From positions 1-25,564 of the forward strand of contig JAHBBC010000086.1 of the NCBI GenBank assembly GCA_019915015.1: a stretch of DNA of 25,564 bases. The letters are read 5' to 3'. This document shows positions 1-10,355 of this stretch, piece by piece (positions within the stretch are counted from its first letter, which is position 1; every line of letters begins with the position of its first letter). Below the pieces are notes generated by a model that had not been told where the DNA came from, did no database searches, and worked only from the letters and a program-made list of their open reading frames with translations. The stretch is from Auriscalpium vulgare. Its lineage: Eukaryota; Basidiomycota; Agaricomycetes; Russulales; Auriscalpiaceae. The translations under genes were made by a program, and so were the position numbers.

Positions 1-1099
1 TTAACGGTCTGCTTGCCGTAGGCCAGCTGAACCACTCACCACGCTAAACCGCATCGCTCGCGCCACGCTGCGCCCGCACCCCACCGTCCGAAAAGCCACA
101 CAAGCCTGCCCAAGCCAGCGAGCAAAAAGCCACGTTCATTTGCTACGCTACACCGTGACGGACCGTGCCTCCGCCGTGCCTCCCTGCGATTCCAGTACGC
201 GCGCCCTATTCCGTCTCGCCCGCCCCGTCACGACTGATTCGCAACGCAGACCTTCGGTACCAAGCCCGCGCTCCCTCGCAAATACAGGACGGCCGTGCTT
301 CAAGACGGAGCATTGTGGTGGCCTGCGAGGCCTGTGACTGCGACCGGTCCGTGTTCTACGTCTCTCAACCCTGCCTTCGCGCTCACCCTCTTCTCGCCAG
401 CGCCGCGACTTGAACTGCCACATGACACAACAGTCCTGCCCCCGTCCGCTTCCGCTGTGCCGCGGCGGCCTTCAAGAACCAGTCCACGACACGGTGTGCG
501 GACGCCCGCACGTACGGCAGCTGGCGGCGCAGTCTACGGTTAGACGATGACGAGGGACCGCGAGGCAGCGCCGGCGCGCGCTGTCGCGGGGTGGTTGGGC
601 AGGGAGTGACAGAGGAGAATGCGCCGGGATGGAACAAGCGCATACGAGCGCGCGCCTCTCCTTCATTTCATTACCTTCGACAGTAGGATGACTTTTTACT
701 GATGGACCTAGCCTAGATATAGACGGAATAACGGCGATTTTTGACTGCAAGGTGAGCTCCATAATCAAGGTGCGCATGTACAACTGGTATGGATCGTTCG
801 CGTATGCTGAGGCGTGGATCATTCTGCGCAGCACAATCAAAGTCAAGCAGTACAGTGCGGCTCGCGGAATGTTCGTGTTGACCCGGTCCACCGTGATGTT
901 GCAGAGGTCTCGTTTGACCAATCTGAGCTTCTGATTTCACTCTGTACAAGACGTGTCTGCTACATAATCATAGTACATACAAGAATGCGCATCGACGATG
1001 CGGTCCATGTCCTGAAGGTACGCGTAATTCAATCAAAATCTACCTGCATGCCAGAAAAAAGTACAAATCGGTGTGGAGTGGGTATTGCATTGCGTGGAG
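1..1099. other. Left-end region without a supported gene
   Basis: Open frames here are short, overlap on both strands and show no recognisable domain or convincing splice chain. The part before about 660 is GC-rich and the part after it more AT-rich. The last bases before 1100 are probably the 3' flank of the minus-strand FunK1 gene. No tRNA or rRNA was recognised. Confidence 0.5.
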
Positions 1100-2032
1100 T
1101 CACTGCACTTGATATTTGAGTGCCTTCATGAACTCCTTCACTTTCTCGTAATAGGCATCATTCGATGTGGTGTCAAGGACTGGGACGGGCTTAGCCCCGG
1201 GAAGGACGATGTCTTGACCGGCGGTCTGTCGGTTGGCCCAGGCTCTTGCGGTGAGCCTGAGAAGGTTATATGCTAGTGGCCACTCATCCTTCCAAGCCTC
1301 GGCGATGTCTTCCTTCTCCATGCCATCCATCACAAAGTCGAGCTTCTCCTTGCGACATTCCTCATAGTCTCCTGTTTCCCATGTGTCGGCTGGCCGCGGA
1401 CCTTTCTTGAGCCTCTCCCCGTCTTCGCCGAAGCTGAGGAACTCAAAGACGAGGACCCAGACGAACGACTCCAGGTCGTGATAGTAGGTCCTCGCAATCT
1501 TTCCATCCCAGTATTCGGAATTGAGTAGCGCGAGCGGCATGAAGGGGATGGTGCCGGTGCGTTCCATGAAAGCGTGGTTGTTTGGGTTTCCTGGGATATT
1601 TCCCAGATCCCAATCGTTGAGAACGCCGTAAACGGTGCCTTCCAAATCCGTGTAGCACATGAGGTTGGCGAGGCTCGGATCTCGGTGTTCGACGCCGTTT
1701 TTCCAGAGATGATAATGGCCTATATATATATATATATATATGTCAGCGTGATTCGGATATGATTTGGAAGTGCCGACGTACACTTGAAACAATCGAGCCA
1801 CGCTTTGACGAATTCGCGGCCGCGCAGCTCACGGATCGGCCGCAGCATTTCGAAGGCGATCACGCTGCGAACGACCTTCCGTGCTTCCTGGACAATTTTA
1901 ACCTCGCTGGTCCCACTTTCATCGGGCCGATAGATTTTGACGGCATAGGGCTTTTGTCTTATCGCTCCAGTGCTGACGTTCGATCCGCCTACGAATTGTG
2001 GACAGTGCCCGATGATAGCCGTAGGTTTTAGT
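1100..2032 (-). pseudogene. FunK1-type protein kinase, 5'-truncated (two exons)
   Basis: Resembles the C-terminal half of the fungal FunK1 protein kinase family. The two exons are 1782-2032 and 1100-1719, and joining them across a GT-AG intron (1720-1781) restores the family stretch DCFKCHYHLWKNG. The catalytic loop reads HRDPSLANLM, with Asp and Asn kept. The metal-binding motif is DWDLG in place of DFG, as is common in this family. A TGTIPFMP segment and a YHDLESFVW segment follow, both typical of FunK1. The upstream exon has no suitable start codon: its frame opens only after an in-frame TGA near 2035, and the expected N-terminal half is missing. It abuts another copy of the same exon (2069-2290), so this is probably a truncated or rearranged relic. 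A transcript fused to upstream exons cannot be excluded. Confidence 0.72.
1720..1781 (-). other. FunK1 intron with (TA)10 tract at its acceptor
   Basis: The donor is GTACGT and the acceptor is TATAG. In place of a pyrimidine tract, the 3' end is an uninterrupted TA microsatellite (1721-1741). A CTGAC sequence that can act as branch point lies just upstream of it. The sister intron at 3136-3182 has the same donor and CTGAC, but a normal CATCCCTAG end. Confidence 0.7.
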
Positions 2033-2068
2033 CAGCGTGACCTGGAGAAAGATACACGCGCGACGTAC

Positions 2069-2290
2069 ACTTCACGCAATCAAGCCATGGTTTGATAAAT
2101 CCGTCGCCACTCAGCTCACAGATTGGCTTCAGGTGTTTGAAGGCGGTGGCGCGAAACATACGGCGGTCGACGTTGGGGAGATGACGCATGTCGCTAGGGA
2201 CGTCGCTCGTTTCCAAACGAAACTTCTGGGGGTCGATGGTGCCATAGTCCGGCGATGCGAGGATGCGTGAGGGCATGTACAGCGAGGACG
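2069..2290 (-). pseudogene. Orphan copy of the FunK1 internal exon
   Basis: The minus strand encodes a segment ending HLKPICELSGDGFIKPWLDC, closely matching the FunK1 exons at 1782-2032 and 3183-3330. It is followed by the same donor (GTACGTCG, from 2068) and the same CTGAC branch-like sequence. No kinase-core exon follows. Where the sister introns end in CTAG the sequence reads CTACGG, so the acceptor is lost, and about 30 bases later the next exon copy begins. The upstream part contains SRILASPDYGTIDPQKF, with a decayed counterpart near 3730. This is read as a relic of tandem duplication and deletion. Confidence 0.65.
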
Positions 2291-2548
2291 TGAAAGCGCG
2301 GTGGAAATTGTCGTGGGTGCAGTAGCGGGGACAGGAGCGTGGTGCGTGGCGGCAGTGCTGTCGAGAGACGGTGCTGGCAGATGGTGCTGTCGGGCGAGAG
2401 CCTGAGCGAAGGCGATGCAGCAGCGATAAATAACGCGACCGGCGGCCACGTGAAGTGGATAGGTAGCCGTGCCCGTGGACCTGCCACGCTGTATACGCGC
2501 GGTCAGGGTGTCGGCAGGAAAGGTTGACGACTCGAGCCTCGAGGCCGA

Positions 2549-3330
2549 TCATTGCCACGCGAAACCTAAGGCCTGCTTCTTCCCGATGTCGTTGAAGCTC
2601 CGGTAAATGACCTCTACCTCTTCCCCTACAGGCGGCTGTCCACGAAACACACTGAAGCGTCGATAGTCGCGATCGCTCACCCAACAAAGGAGCGCAAAGG
2701 TCAGGGGCCACTGCGAGGTCCAATAGGAAGGAGGATCCTTGTTCAATTTGATGAGGGGTTTTCTGAGGAATACCATCTTCTCTCCTAGGCACTCTTCATA
2801 GTCCACTGTGACCCACGCGTCGGCTGACCCCGCGACTTTCTCACCGTCCCGGTAGCTGAGGACGACATAGGCGAGAATCCAGATGAAGGATTCGAGGCCG
2901 TGGTAGCAGGTCCTCGGGATCTGTCCCCGCCAATAATCCTCGTCGAAGAGCTCGAGGGGCATGAAGGGTATGGTGCCCGTGCGCTCTTGGTGCTCGTGGG
3001 TGGTATCTCCGTCGATGTTGGCCAAGTCCCAGTCGCCGAGAATGCCATAGGTGGCGCTGACCTCCTCATAGAACATGAGATCGGAAAGACTGGGAGATCT
3101 GTGACGAATGCCGTGTTTCCACAGGCGATAATGACCTAGGGATGTGTCAGCGTAACTCGGAACAAAGCCAGTCGCGACGTACACTTCACACAATCGTACC
3201 ATGCTTTGACAAATTCATCGCCGCTCAGCTCACAGATTGGCTTCAGTTGATTGAAGGCGATGGCGCGGAGAGTACGGCGATTGACGTTCGTAAGAGGACG
3301 AATGGCATCATGTATGTCGCCCTTTTCGGA
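2549..3330 (-). pseudogene. FunK1-type kinase with degenerate catalytic loop
   Basis: Second FunK1 copy. The core exon is 2549-3135, the upstream exon runs 3183 to about 3330, and the intron is 3136-3182 (47 nt). Splicing gives KAWYDCVKC followed by HYRLWKHGIRH. The loop then reads HRSPSLSDLM: the catalytic Asp of HRD is Ser and the metal-binding Asn is Asp. DWDLA, TGTIPFMPLELF and CYHGLESFIW are kept. The reading frame is otherwise open to its stop, which fits either a pseudokinase or a copy at an early stage of decay. The 5' limit is uncertain: the frame stays open to about 3480, but family similarity is clear only below about 3330. It shares exon structure with the neighbouring copy, so the two are tandem paralogs. 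Confidence 0.7.
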
Positions 3331-3569
3331 TTGGAAGAGGGCATGTGCGCGCAATGGCGATACAAGTGCGAAGACACGGGGGAGGCACGTGTCATGGCGA
3401 GCGAGGAATGCGGACAGACGCGGCCGTGTGGGAGGGTGTTTGCGATTGAAGTGGACGGTAGCGAGAACGAGGGTTGGCACGATGCATGCACACGCCGACG
3501 ACGTGTATCTGGTAAGAGCTGCAGGCAGAGGCGATCAGTACCCCTGCATCTGACTCCACGCACGACGTA

Positions 3570-3750
3570 CCTTCACGCAATAGACCACGTCTGACGAAGA
3601 CATCGCCCGTCGGCTCATTAATGATCGGTCTCAGCCGCGTGCACACCCTGAATCGGAGTACGCGGTGACCGAGTTTTGAAAACAGAAACGCCTGTTTTCG
3701 AAAATTCGTACAGTGAACCGGAGAGCCGATGTCACCATGAGCGACGCGAG
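3570..3750 (-). pseudogene. Decayed fourth copy of the FunK1 internal exon
   Basis: The minus strand gives TRLRPIINEPTGDVFVRR followed by GTACGTCG. This lines up with LKPICELSGDEFVKAWYDC plus donor in the better copies, but with frame damage. Further 5', RILAS matches the start of the orphan exon at 2069-2290. No kinase-core exon follows before the next copy. It is a weak but consistent relic that extends the cluster to about 3750. Confidence 0.45.
3674..3704. repeat. Short inverted repeat (hairpin)
   Basis: GAAAACAG (3678-3685) and CTGTTTTC (3692-3699) are perfect inverted arms around a 6-base loop, extended imperfectly by T-rich and A-rich flanks. It lies inside the decayed FunK1 copy. No function is assigned. 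Confidence 0.4.
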
Positions 3751-4080
3751 GATGCGCAAGGACGTCTGAATTATATTGATGCGGCGATGTATGTGTGTGT
3801 GCGAACGGGACTTGGACAAGTTGTGTGCGACGGTCTCAGAGGACGAACTGGAGTCTCTCGTCGGTCTGGGAAAGGCGGCCCTTCGGACCGGCGGCCCGGG
3901 CGCGGCCAACCAGCATTCGTCGCGTCGTCGCGTACGGTACGCGTCGACGGTCGACGGCCACCTCACCGTACCCCCTCAACGTCCCGCGTCCTGCCCGTTC
4001 CATTTCCTGTCGTCGTGGACAGCTCATTCTAAAAACTTGCGAATTTTTGCGTTAAAGAAAATACTGCCGCCTTGCGAGAA
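3751..4080 (+). other. Upstream region of the MYND gene
   Basis: This 330-base stretch lies between the FunK1 relics and the MYND start codon and should hold that gene's promoter and 5' UTR. A small plus-strand open frame (from 3776) gives a few acidic coding-like residues but matches no family I know. No clear TATA box was identified. Confidence 0.35.
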
Positions 4081-6098
4081 ATGCCACGGGATGCAGCCGA
4101 ACGCGAGCGAAGGTTGGCATACCTCCGAGCGGACCCAATCGCGGTAGGTGTGTCCGCTTACTGCCAGTGAGATGGAATCTCATTATACGGTCAGGCACTT
4201 GGACGTGCCCGGGAGGGTTATGCCATCGCTGTTGAGATACTTGCGGGCAATCCGGAGGAAGCACCACCTAGCCTACAACCTCGGATCTTCAGCATCTTCA
4301 CCTTGCACCTCGACGTGTCAAAAATTCCCCGGTCGCCCTTACCAAAAAATGATGCTCCATTCTCGTCTCCCGCTATTGACTGCGCATTCTACGCTCTTAT
4401 GGGCATTCGCAACATGATGAATCCACCGCGGTCGCGTCGCTTCGTTGCGCCCACCATCAAATATGGCCTAGCGTCTTCCAGTGGATGGTTTTCTTCGACT
4501 CCAACGCGGACCGCATCAACATAGATGATCGAAACGATGTGCTTCCTACGGTGTCGCACCTCTTATTTGACTTGACTGTCGGCGACAAAGGATCATTGAG
4601 GAAGATGGTGAACGACACTCCCCGAATTATGACACTCGTAGCCTCCATCTGGATGAAGGAGAACCAAATGGACTCGCCTTCTGGGTGTGCTCCCTCTGCC
4701 GCCCTCGAAGGTATCTTACAGGATGCCGACGAAGACCGCATCGAGGAGTTTATCCAGGCTACGGGCAAGTCGGTCAAGCGAATCGCCGAGCTCGCTCTGT
4801 CGCGTCTCCGTTGTTCCATAGAGGCCCAGGACATGTCCGTGCTGGCTGTCACCACCCAAATCAACTTGATGACCTGTTTCACCGGCGACGAACACTACGA
4901 CTTGCGGCGCGCAATCCTTCGGAAAGGCTGCATCTCCCTGTTTATTTGCGCCGCGCTCAGACTCTCCACACTCAAGATTGACGACAACGTCTCGTGTATC
5001 TTATCCTTGACCTTCATGCACCTCCAAAAACTCATGGAGGCGGACCACGGGATTCCATGGGTACAACAGGCGGTCCGCGACGGTCTCCTGGACCTTCTAT
5101 ATTCCGTATGCACCAAGTTGCATAAGTTCAAAGCACAGTCTCGAGACGATATCAATCTTTTCATCAGCGACATCCTTCCGCGATACACAGTCTATCCATC
5201 GGTCTTGCTCCCCGTGTGCTTCAGCATGTCTAAGCTCAACACCCCCGAGCACCAGAGGACAATCGACAGCTCTCCTCTCAAGGACTCATGGTGCAAGCTG
5301 CACACTCTGACACTTTCGCGCCTGATGTTAAAATTAAAAGTGGACCACAGTCCAGTTGTAGAGTTCTGCTATCACGTACGCTTCATTTTATTCTGCAACT
5401 CGTTTGTTGGCAACTAAAGGACGTCCGTGTACAGTGCGGCAAGGAGGCGCCCAGAACTGAGCTGAAACGATGTGCCGGATGCCGCGCCACTCTGTACTGC
5501 TCGAAAGATTGTCAAGTAGTAAGCTGGAAGACAAAGCACAAGACGGAATGTGAGCTTAGAGAGCGCGGACGGCAAGGTGTGTATGCTGCGCCGCTCTCTT
5601 TCCGTTTACTTTCTTGAACTCACTTTCACAGCCTCTGCAGAAGACTTCCTCTCCAAAGAAGACCGCATGTTCCATCAACAGCTGTGCGTGTCTGACGTGA
5701 GGAGGATCGTAGATGTCCTGCGCCAGCGTGCCGCCGAAGAATTTCCCGACACGCCGCTCGTGGAACTCGGTGTGCGCGTCGACTTCACCCACGTGCCGCA
5801 GGCGTACTCGCTCTTCCGCGCCAAGGACCGCGATATTAGCCGCGAGGCGACGTCGACGGACAGCCGCGTCAGCGAGCTGCTTATCGATGGCCTGGTCGAC
5901 GAGGCTCGACTGGCAGATGGGCGCAGCACGCTCGTGGAGAGCGTGACGAGCGTGGGTGAGTATGGGACGAAGCTGTTTGGGGTCCTCATGAAGCCGTCCT
6001 TGTGGGGTCCAGCGGCCTCGTCGACTATGTGTGACGAGCCCTCAAGCCGGGAAGACGAGTTGCAGCTGGCAGTGGTGAGGATGAGAGCGCAGTCTTGA
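4081..6098 (+). CDS. MYND-type zinc finger protein, apparent frameshift in exon 2
   Basis: A four-exon gene: 4081-4143, 4195-5375, 5435-5576 and 5632-6098, with GT-AG introns of 51, 59 and 55 nt; about 617 aa. The start MPRDAAERERRLAYLRADP splices in frame to ALGRAREGYAIAVEIL. The long helical middle has no named domain. Near the C-terminus, joining exons 2 and 3 builds a MYND zinc finger: C-x2-C (CYHCGK), RCAGC, YCSKDCQ, W, then HKTEC. MYND fingers usually bind proline-rich partner peptides. Exon 2 cannot be read in one frame. It follows one frame through FYALMGIRNMM (about 4410) and another from HHQIWPSVFQW (about 4450), and no canonical intron joins them. This indicates a small indel, either a true lesion or a sequence error. 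The fungal MYND family assignment is firm; the cellular role is unknown. Confidence 0.8.
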
Positions 6099-7439
6099 GT
6101 CCTGTGCCAGCGCGACAAGAGCCACTCTCGGACATTCTGGCGCGGATGTACCCGTTCTTGTTGACATAGCTCGATTTACTTCTTGGGTACCTTTCGGTCA
6201 ATCTGAATCTATGCCTCACGCATTTAATTCCTCACTGGCATGTTCGCGGCACCGTCAAAGTTGTAAGCTCAGAATTGTCGACGAACTGGATTGGGGCAGA
6301 AGAATACACGGAGGTCTGACTCGTCGAGAACTTACGCAGAACTTCGCGCTCGTCCCGCAGCATTACCACTTCAATGTACCTTTCTCTGTCTCTGTCTTCG
6401 GCGGAGTACTCTCGCAAATGATCGTGATTGCTCGCCGGCCGGCCGCCGACGCGTGGAAGGGCGACCAATGTGCGGAGTATTGACTAATCGTGCCTTTGGG
6501 GCGGACGCAGACAGGTCCAAAGACCTAACAGTTGGGAACACCAAACGATGAGTCGGGACTTTCTGTAGGTCCGTCAGCGCTGCAAGCCCCAAGCACGCGA
6601 CCCGCTCGACGTATGCGGGGAGTGGCTCACTTACAGCTTCATCTTGTTCGAGGTCTCGACCTGGCCGGTATGGACGACTGGCGCCGCGCCGGATGAGCTT
6701 CGCATTGTGTACATATGTTGAGGCCTTCATGTGGGTGAAAGATGGGGAAAGAAAGAAAGGCGACAAAGAAACGTGTGGTCCTGGCAAGACGCGGCAGCGG
6801 CGCGTGTCGAGGCAAAGTTGCTTTGCTGTCTTCCGTGCCAATTCCAATCGACAGGGCAATCCCCGAAAACCAAGCGATTTGTCAAATCCGTGCCCATGGA
6901 TGCTCGCGGTCGGGTGTGAAGGTTATATCGTGTTCGAAGATGTCGAGGATGTGCGTCTGGAAGCCGTGGGGCCCGGGGCTGGTGGCATTGGAATTGACGA
7001 CTGGGGCCTTGCATTCACTGGCAAGCTGTCAATAAGGCGCCATTTTAGATACAACCAGTCAATATGCGATCCTCACCGTCTTGTGCGTTTTCTCATAAGC
7101 CAGTGGGCAGGATCACCGGCGAGCTGATGGGATATTTACCCTGCCACTCTCGCAGATTCTATACAAAAAGACTATACAAGCAAAGATGGGTAGATATTGA
7201 GACAGCGGCCTTACCCAAAAGTGAATCCTGAACGAGGTTGGAGGAACAAACTGGCTACCGAGGCTAAGCTATATGCCTGCCAAATACCACGATTCTTCGC
7301 CGCATTGCCATAGCCGTCCACATCGTGCGCTACAAACTGTGTCCACGGTGCATGCGTGAACAGTACCTGCCGGTCGGGACAGTGTCGAGGAGGGAAGACG
7401 CAAGTCGCCGCGGTAGAGTCACTGCCGACTGGACTGGCG
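6099..7439. other. Intergenic region without a supported gene
   Basis: About 1.3 kb between the MYND gene and the duplicated F-box segment. Short frames occur on both strands, for example minus 6232-6468 and plus 6693-7127. None has a recognisable domain or a convincing multi-exon chain. A minus-strand GTAAGT near 6640 with a CTACAG downstream could be an intron of a small unknown transcript, but the peptides on either side match nothing I recognise. Confidence 0.4.
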
Positions 7440-10045
7440 ATTCCTCCGGCCCGATACCTCCGATCCGCGTTCAACTTTTTTGTCTCCTCCGACTCCGCTC
7501 AGGCTCACTCGAGCTCTTTTGTCTGCGTTGTTCAATGGAATGCGAATGGCCATGTTCTTATCGCCTCGTTGTACTCAATGCTCCTTGACGATTGTTCTGG
7601 CGCAGTGTCCTGGCAAGTCTTCTGCATCCATTGTTCGTGCGTGTATTAAAACACCCTGTCTTGCTAAGTATGTCGCTAACGGATCTTCCGACTGTCTGAA
7701 TCTTCCGCTATCTCTTCACTGAGACAGTCGCGTTTCTCATAACTCTACGTGCTCTCTGACGGAACTCTACGCAGTCAAGCGCAAATATCACAAGGTTTGA
7801 CAAGACTTTTCTCTTTTGAATTATGTACCTGACGCCTCTCTTAACACAGAAATGGGCTCTACTACCTCGAATCTCGCCCATATACCGTCTCCAAAAGACA
7901 CGTCTACTATCAATCGTAAACTGCCCCCAGAGGTTGTCAGTATGATCTTCCGAGAATTGGCGTCAATACATTCGCCGGGGATGATACCCTGCGACCTACC
8001 TGGGCGGCAGCACAAGTTCGACTGTGGCTTTATGGGTGTTATGCACGTTTGTCGCTATTGGCGGGAAGTGCGTGTTTGTTTCTGCATGCATATCCGAGCC
8101 GCTCTCATCCTACATAGATTGCACGAAACGACCTATCGCTGTGGGCGCGGATCGACTTCAACAAGCAATCGCCGGCATGGTATATCGGTCTGATATCTCG
8201 CCTGGAGGCCTCGCAAGTGCCCGTGTCTGTCGTGGCCACGCCGGATAGAGCGGCCCTTCTCAAAGGACCAGACAAAGCACCGGAAGTTCCTTCGGAGCTT
8301 GTCGACTGTATATTGTCTCCCGACGTGACTCGGCGCCTGCGCTCACTTCTGGCTTCAACCTGGCCACCCTATCTTCGCCTCTTCGATCGCTTCATGGAAC
8401 TCCAATGTCCGCTCCCGCTCATGGAAGGGCTCTTGTTGGCCGCTGGCAGCCTTCACTGGGAGATACGCCCTTCCATTGCATTGTCCGAGGAACGATTCCC
8501 GCTAGTGAAGTCTCTACAACTCACAGGAATCCCGTTGGACTGGCGCAGGTCGCAGCTGAGGAACATTGTGACCTTGGTGGTGGAACATCCCGCCTACAAG
8601 GATGTGAATCCACCACAACATCTGCAGTCATTTGTAGGACTCGATACCATCCTGCCAGCCCTGGCCACAATGGTCAAACTCGAGAGCCTCGTTTTAACGC
8701 ATGTCCTTCAGCCAATTTCCGAACCAGCGCCTGAAAATATGACACGCATCGGGCTACCTAGGCTGGTATATTTCACTGTTGCAGGCTACAGGAGCGATTG
8801 GGACCATCTCCTCTCTCGCCTCTTCATGCCGTCGCTCAAGGACCTTAGTATATCACAGAGAATACCAAGTCCGCACACCTGTGGAAGGACTCTCTACTAC
8901 TCCGCGCCGATCCTGGAGAGATTGATTCTCGTCGGCGTTCCCCTGGACTGGAGTTTGCCCCTCCCCCAAGACTTTGGGCGCTGTCGATCAAGCAGCGAGG
9001 GTACCCAGGATACCGGGGTGGACGTTGCCCGCAGTGTACTCCCCATTTCTTTCGGTGATGTGGGAAGCCTTGCTCACGGTCAAATTGCGTATTCTTAAAC
9101 TCATCGATGCGGTGGACAACGTCTTCACCGTGCAAGGAGGGATCTCGCAGCCGTCTCTCGAGCAGTTGGTGATCGCGGGGACGACCACTCGCTGTGTCGA
9201 TGTCTCGAACAGTCTGAACGTGGAGTCGAACTGCTGTCGTACCATCATTCTACACCAGAGCCCAAACAACCTCTTTCTCGACTTAGAGTCGCCATATCCC
9301 GACGAGTTCCACAACGGCACTCTCACGGATGGCGCCCCTTTTGACCTGCCACCGGTCCTTCACCACCGTCTTGCACCATTCCACACCGGCGAGCCGCCCC
9401 GAGGGATGTTCCTTCGCTGTATCTTCGCAGGCGGGAGATATACCAACGTCTTACACCTTTGGGCAGAGCTGAAAGGCCTTCCTGAGCTCAAGTTGGAGGC
9501 GCTGCGGACGGCGCAGCCTATCATGAGCACAGACACATGGACGTTGACGTCGGTGCATGAGATCGAGGTGTTGTTTCTCGACACAAAGCTCAGTGACGAC
9601 CTTCCCGCATGGTACCTGAAACGAAGCTTTTCCGGTGCTGTTGCTGTACATACGCTCATCCTGCTGGAGATGTGGGATGGCGCTACGCAGATCATACAAG
9701 CATTGCACCCATCCGCGGACGCCGCAGACCCCGGTATACTCTTCCCCCACCTGGAGGAACTATACCTACCCTTCGGCGATCCCGACATCGATGCCTTGTG
9801 CGAATGCCTGGACGCTCGACGACGTGCTGGCCACCCGGTCAGGGAAGTGAGGATTCCTGAGCCCGCGGATTGGATACCCCGTTTGGCCTCTGTTTCTGAT
9901 GTTAGGATCAGATCTGCTCGCATGCAGATTCCACCAAGGCTGGCCAATGTCATTGGTGGCAAGCTCATCCTGTAGTACATTGCCGCACTTACCTTAGAGA
10001 AGATCATCAATTGATGAGCGTTCAGAGCTTCTGGGAGCAAGCCCT
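7440..10045 (+). repeat. Left arm of a 2.6-kb inverted duplication
   Basis: It matches the reverse strand of about 14465-17070. Similarity starts upstream of the F-box gene (shared CTCCGGCCCGA, CTTTTGTCTGCG and GTTCGTGCGTGTATTAAA), continues through the gene, and persists about 70 bases past its stop (CTTACCTTAGAGAA). The arms differ by many substitutions and small indels, so the duplication is not brand new. No terminal inverted repeats or target-site duplication were seen at its edges. The ends are approximate. Confidence 0.8.
7852..9975 (+). pseudogene. F-box protein gene copy with two 1-nt deletions
   Basis: Paralog of the intact minus-strand gene at 14534-16663. Exon 1 (7852-8067) begins MGSTTSNLAHIPSP and carries an F-box-like core (INRKLPPEVVSMIFREL, then HVCRYWRE). 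A 50-nt GT-AG intron (8068-8117) joins it to IARNDLSLWARIDFN in frame. The following leucine-rich stretch resembles the repeats that often follow fungal F-boxes. Against the intact copy, one base is lost in the CCCCC tract near 8970 and another near 9017 (ATACCGGGG against ACACCCGGGG). The frame therefore shifts twice, after VGVPLDW and again before GWTLPAVY. From there a third frame stays open to the stop at 9975. No canonical intron bridges the gap. The role of the functional family would be an SCF ubiquitin-ligase adaptor. Confidence 0.8.
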
Positions 10046-10355
10046 GGCAATGATGGAGCCAAGAGTAGTCCTCTTATCAGAACAGCCACGCAACATATTA
10101 CGCAAAAAAAAAAAAAATCCAAAGATACAACACTGACGACGAGGATGTCCATATGACGGGAGTGTTTCCTGACGTCATTGTTCAGACTGTCGCCCTTTGG
10201 TATATAGCACGAAGCCCAAGTTACAACGTGGTAATCGAAAAAGAGACGCATACAGTACGAAGTCTGTCGGATGAGTCAATAATAAAACTCGGTCTTGAAG
10301 CGCGTCGAAGAAACTCAACGACAGCTATCATAAAAAGGGGCACCACTATGATCCT
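9976..10355. other. Intergenic region between convergent F-box genes
   Basis: Contains the tail of the duplicated segment (to about 10045) and an A14 run at 10104-10117. It must hold the 3' ends of two convergent genes. No ORF or RNA gene is supported. Confidence 0.5.

Noticed and set aside
3776..4147. Plus-strand open frame upstream of the MYND gene
   Set aside because: A few coding-like residues only, no family match, and it runs across the MYND start codon in another frame; treated as 5' region.
7440..10045. The F-box duplication as a transposon
   Set aside because: No terminal repeats, target-site duplication or transposase were seen; it is better explained as segmental duplication.
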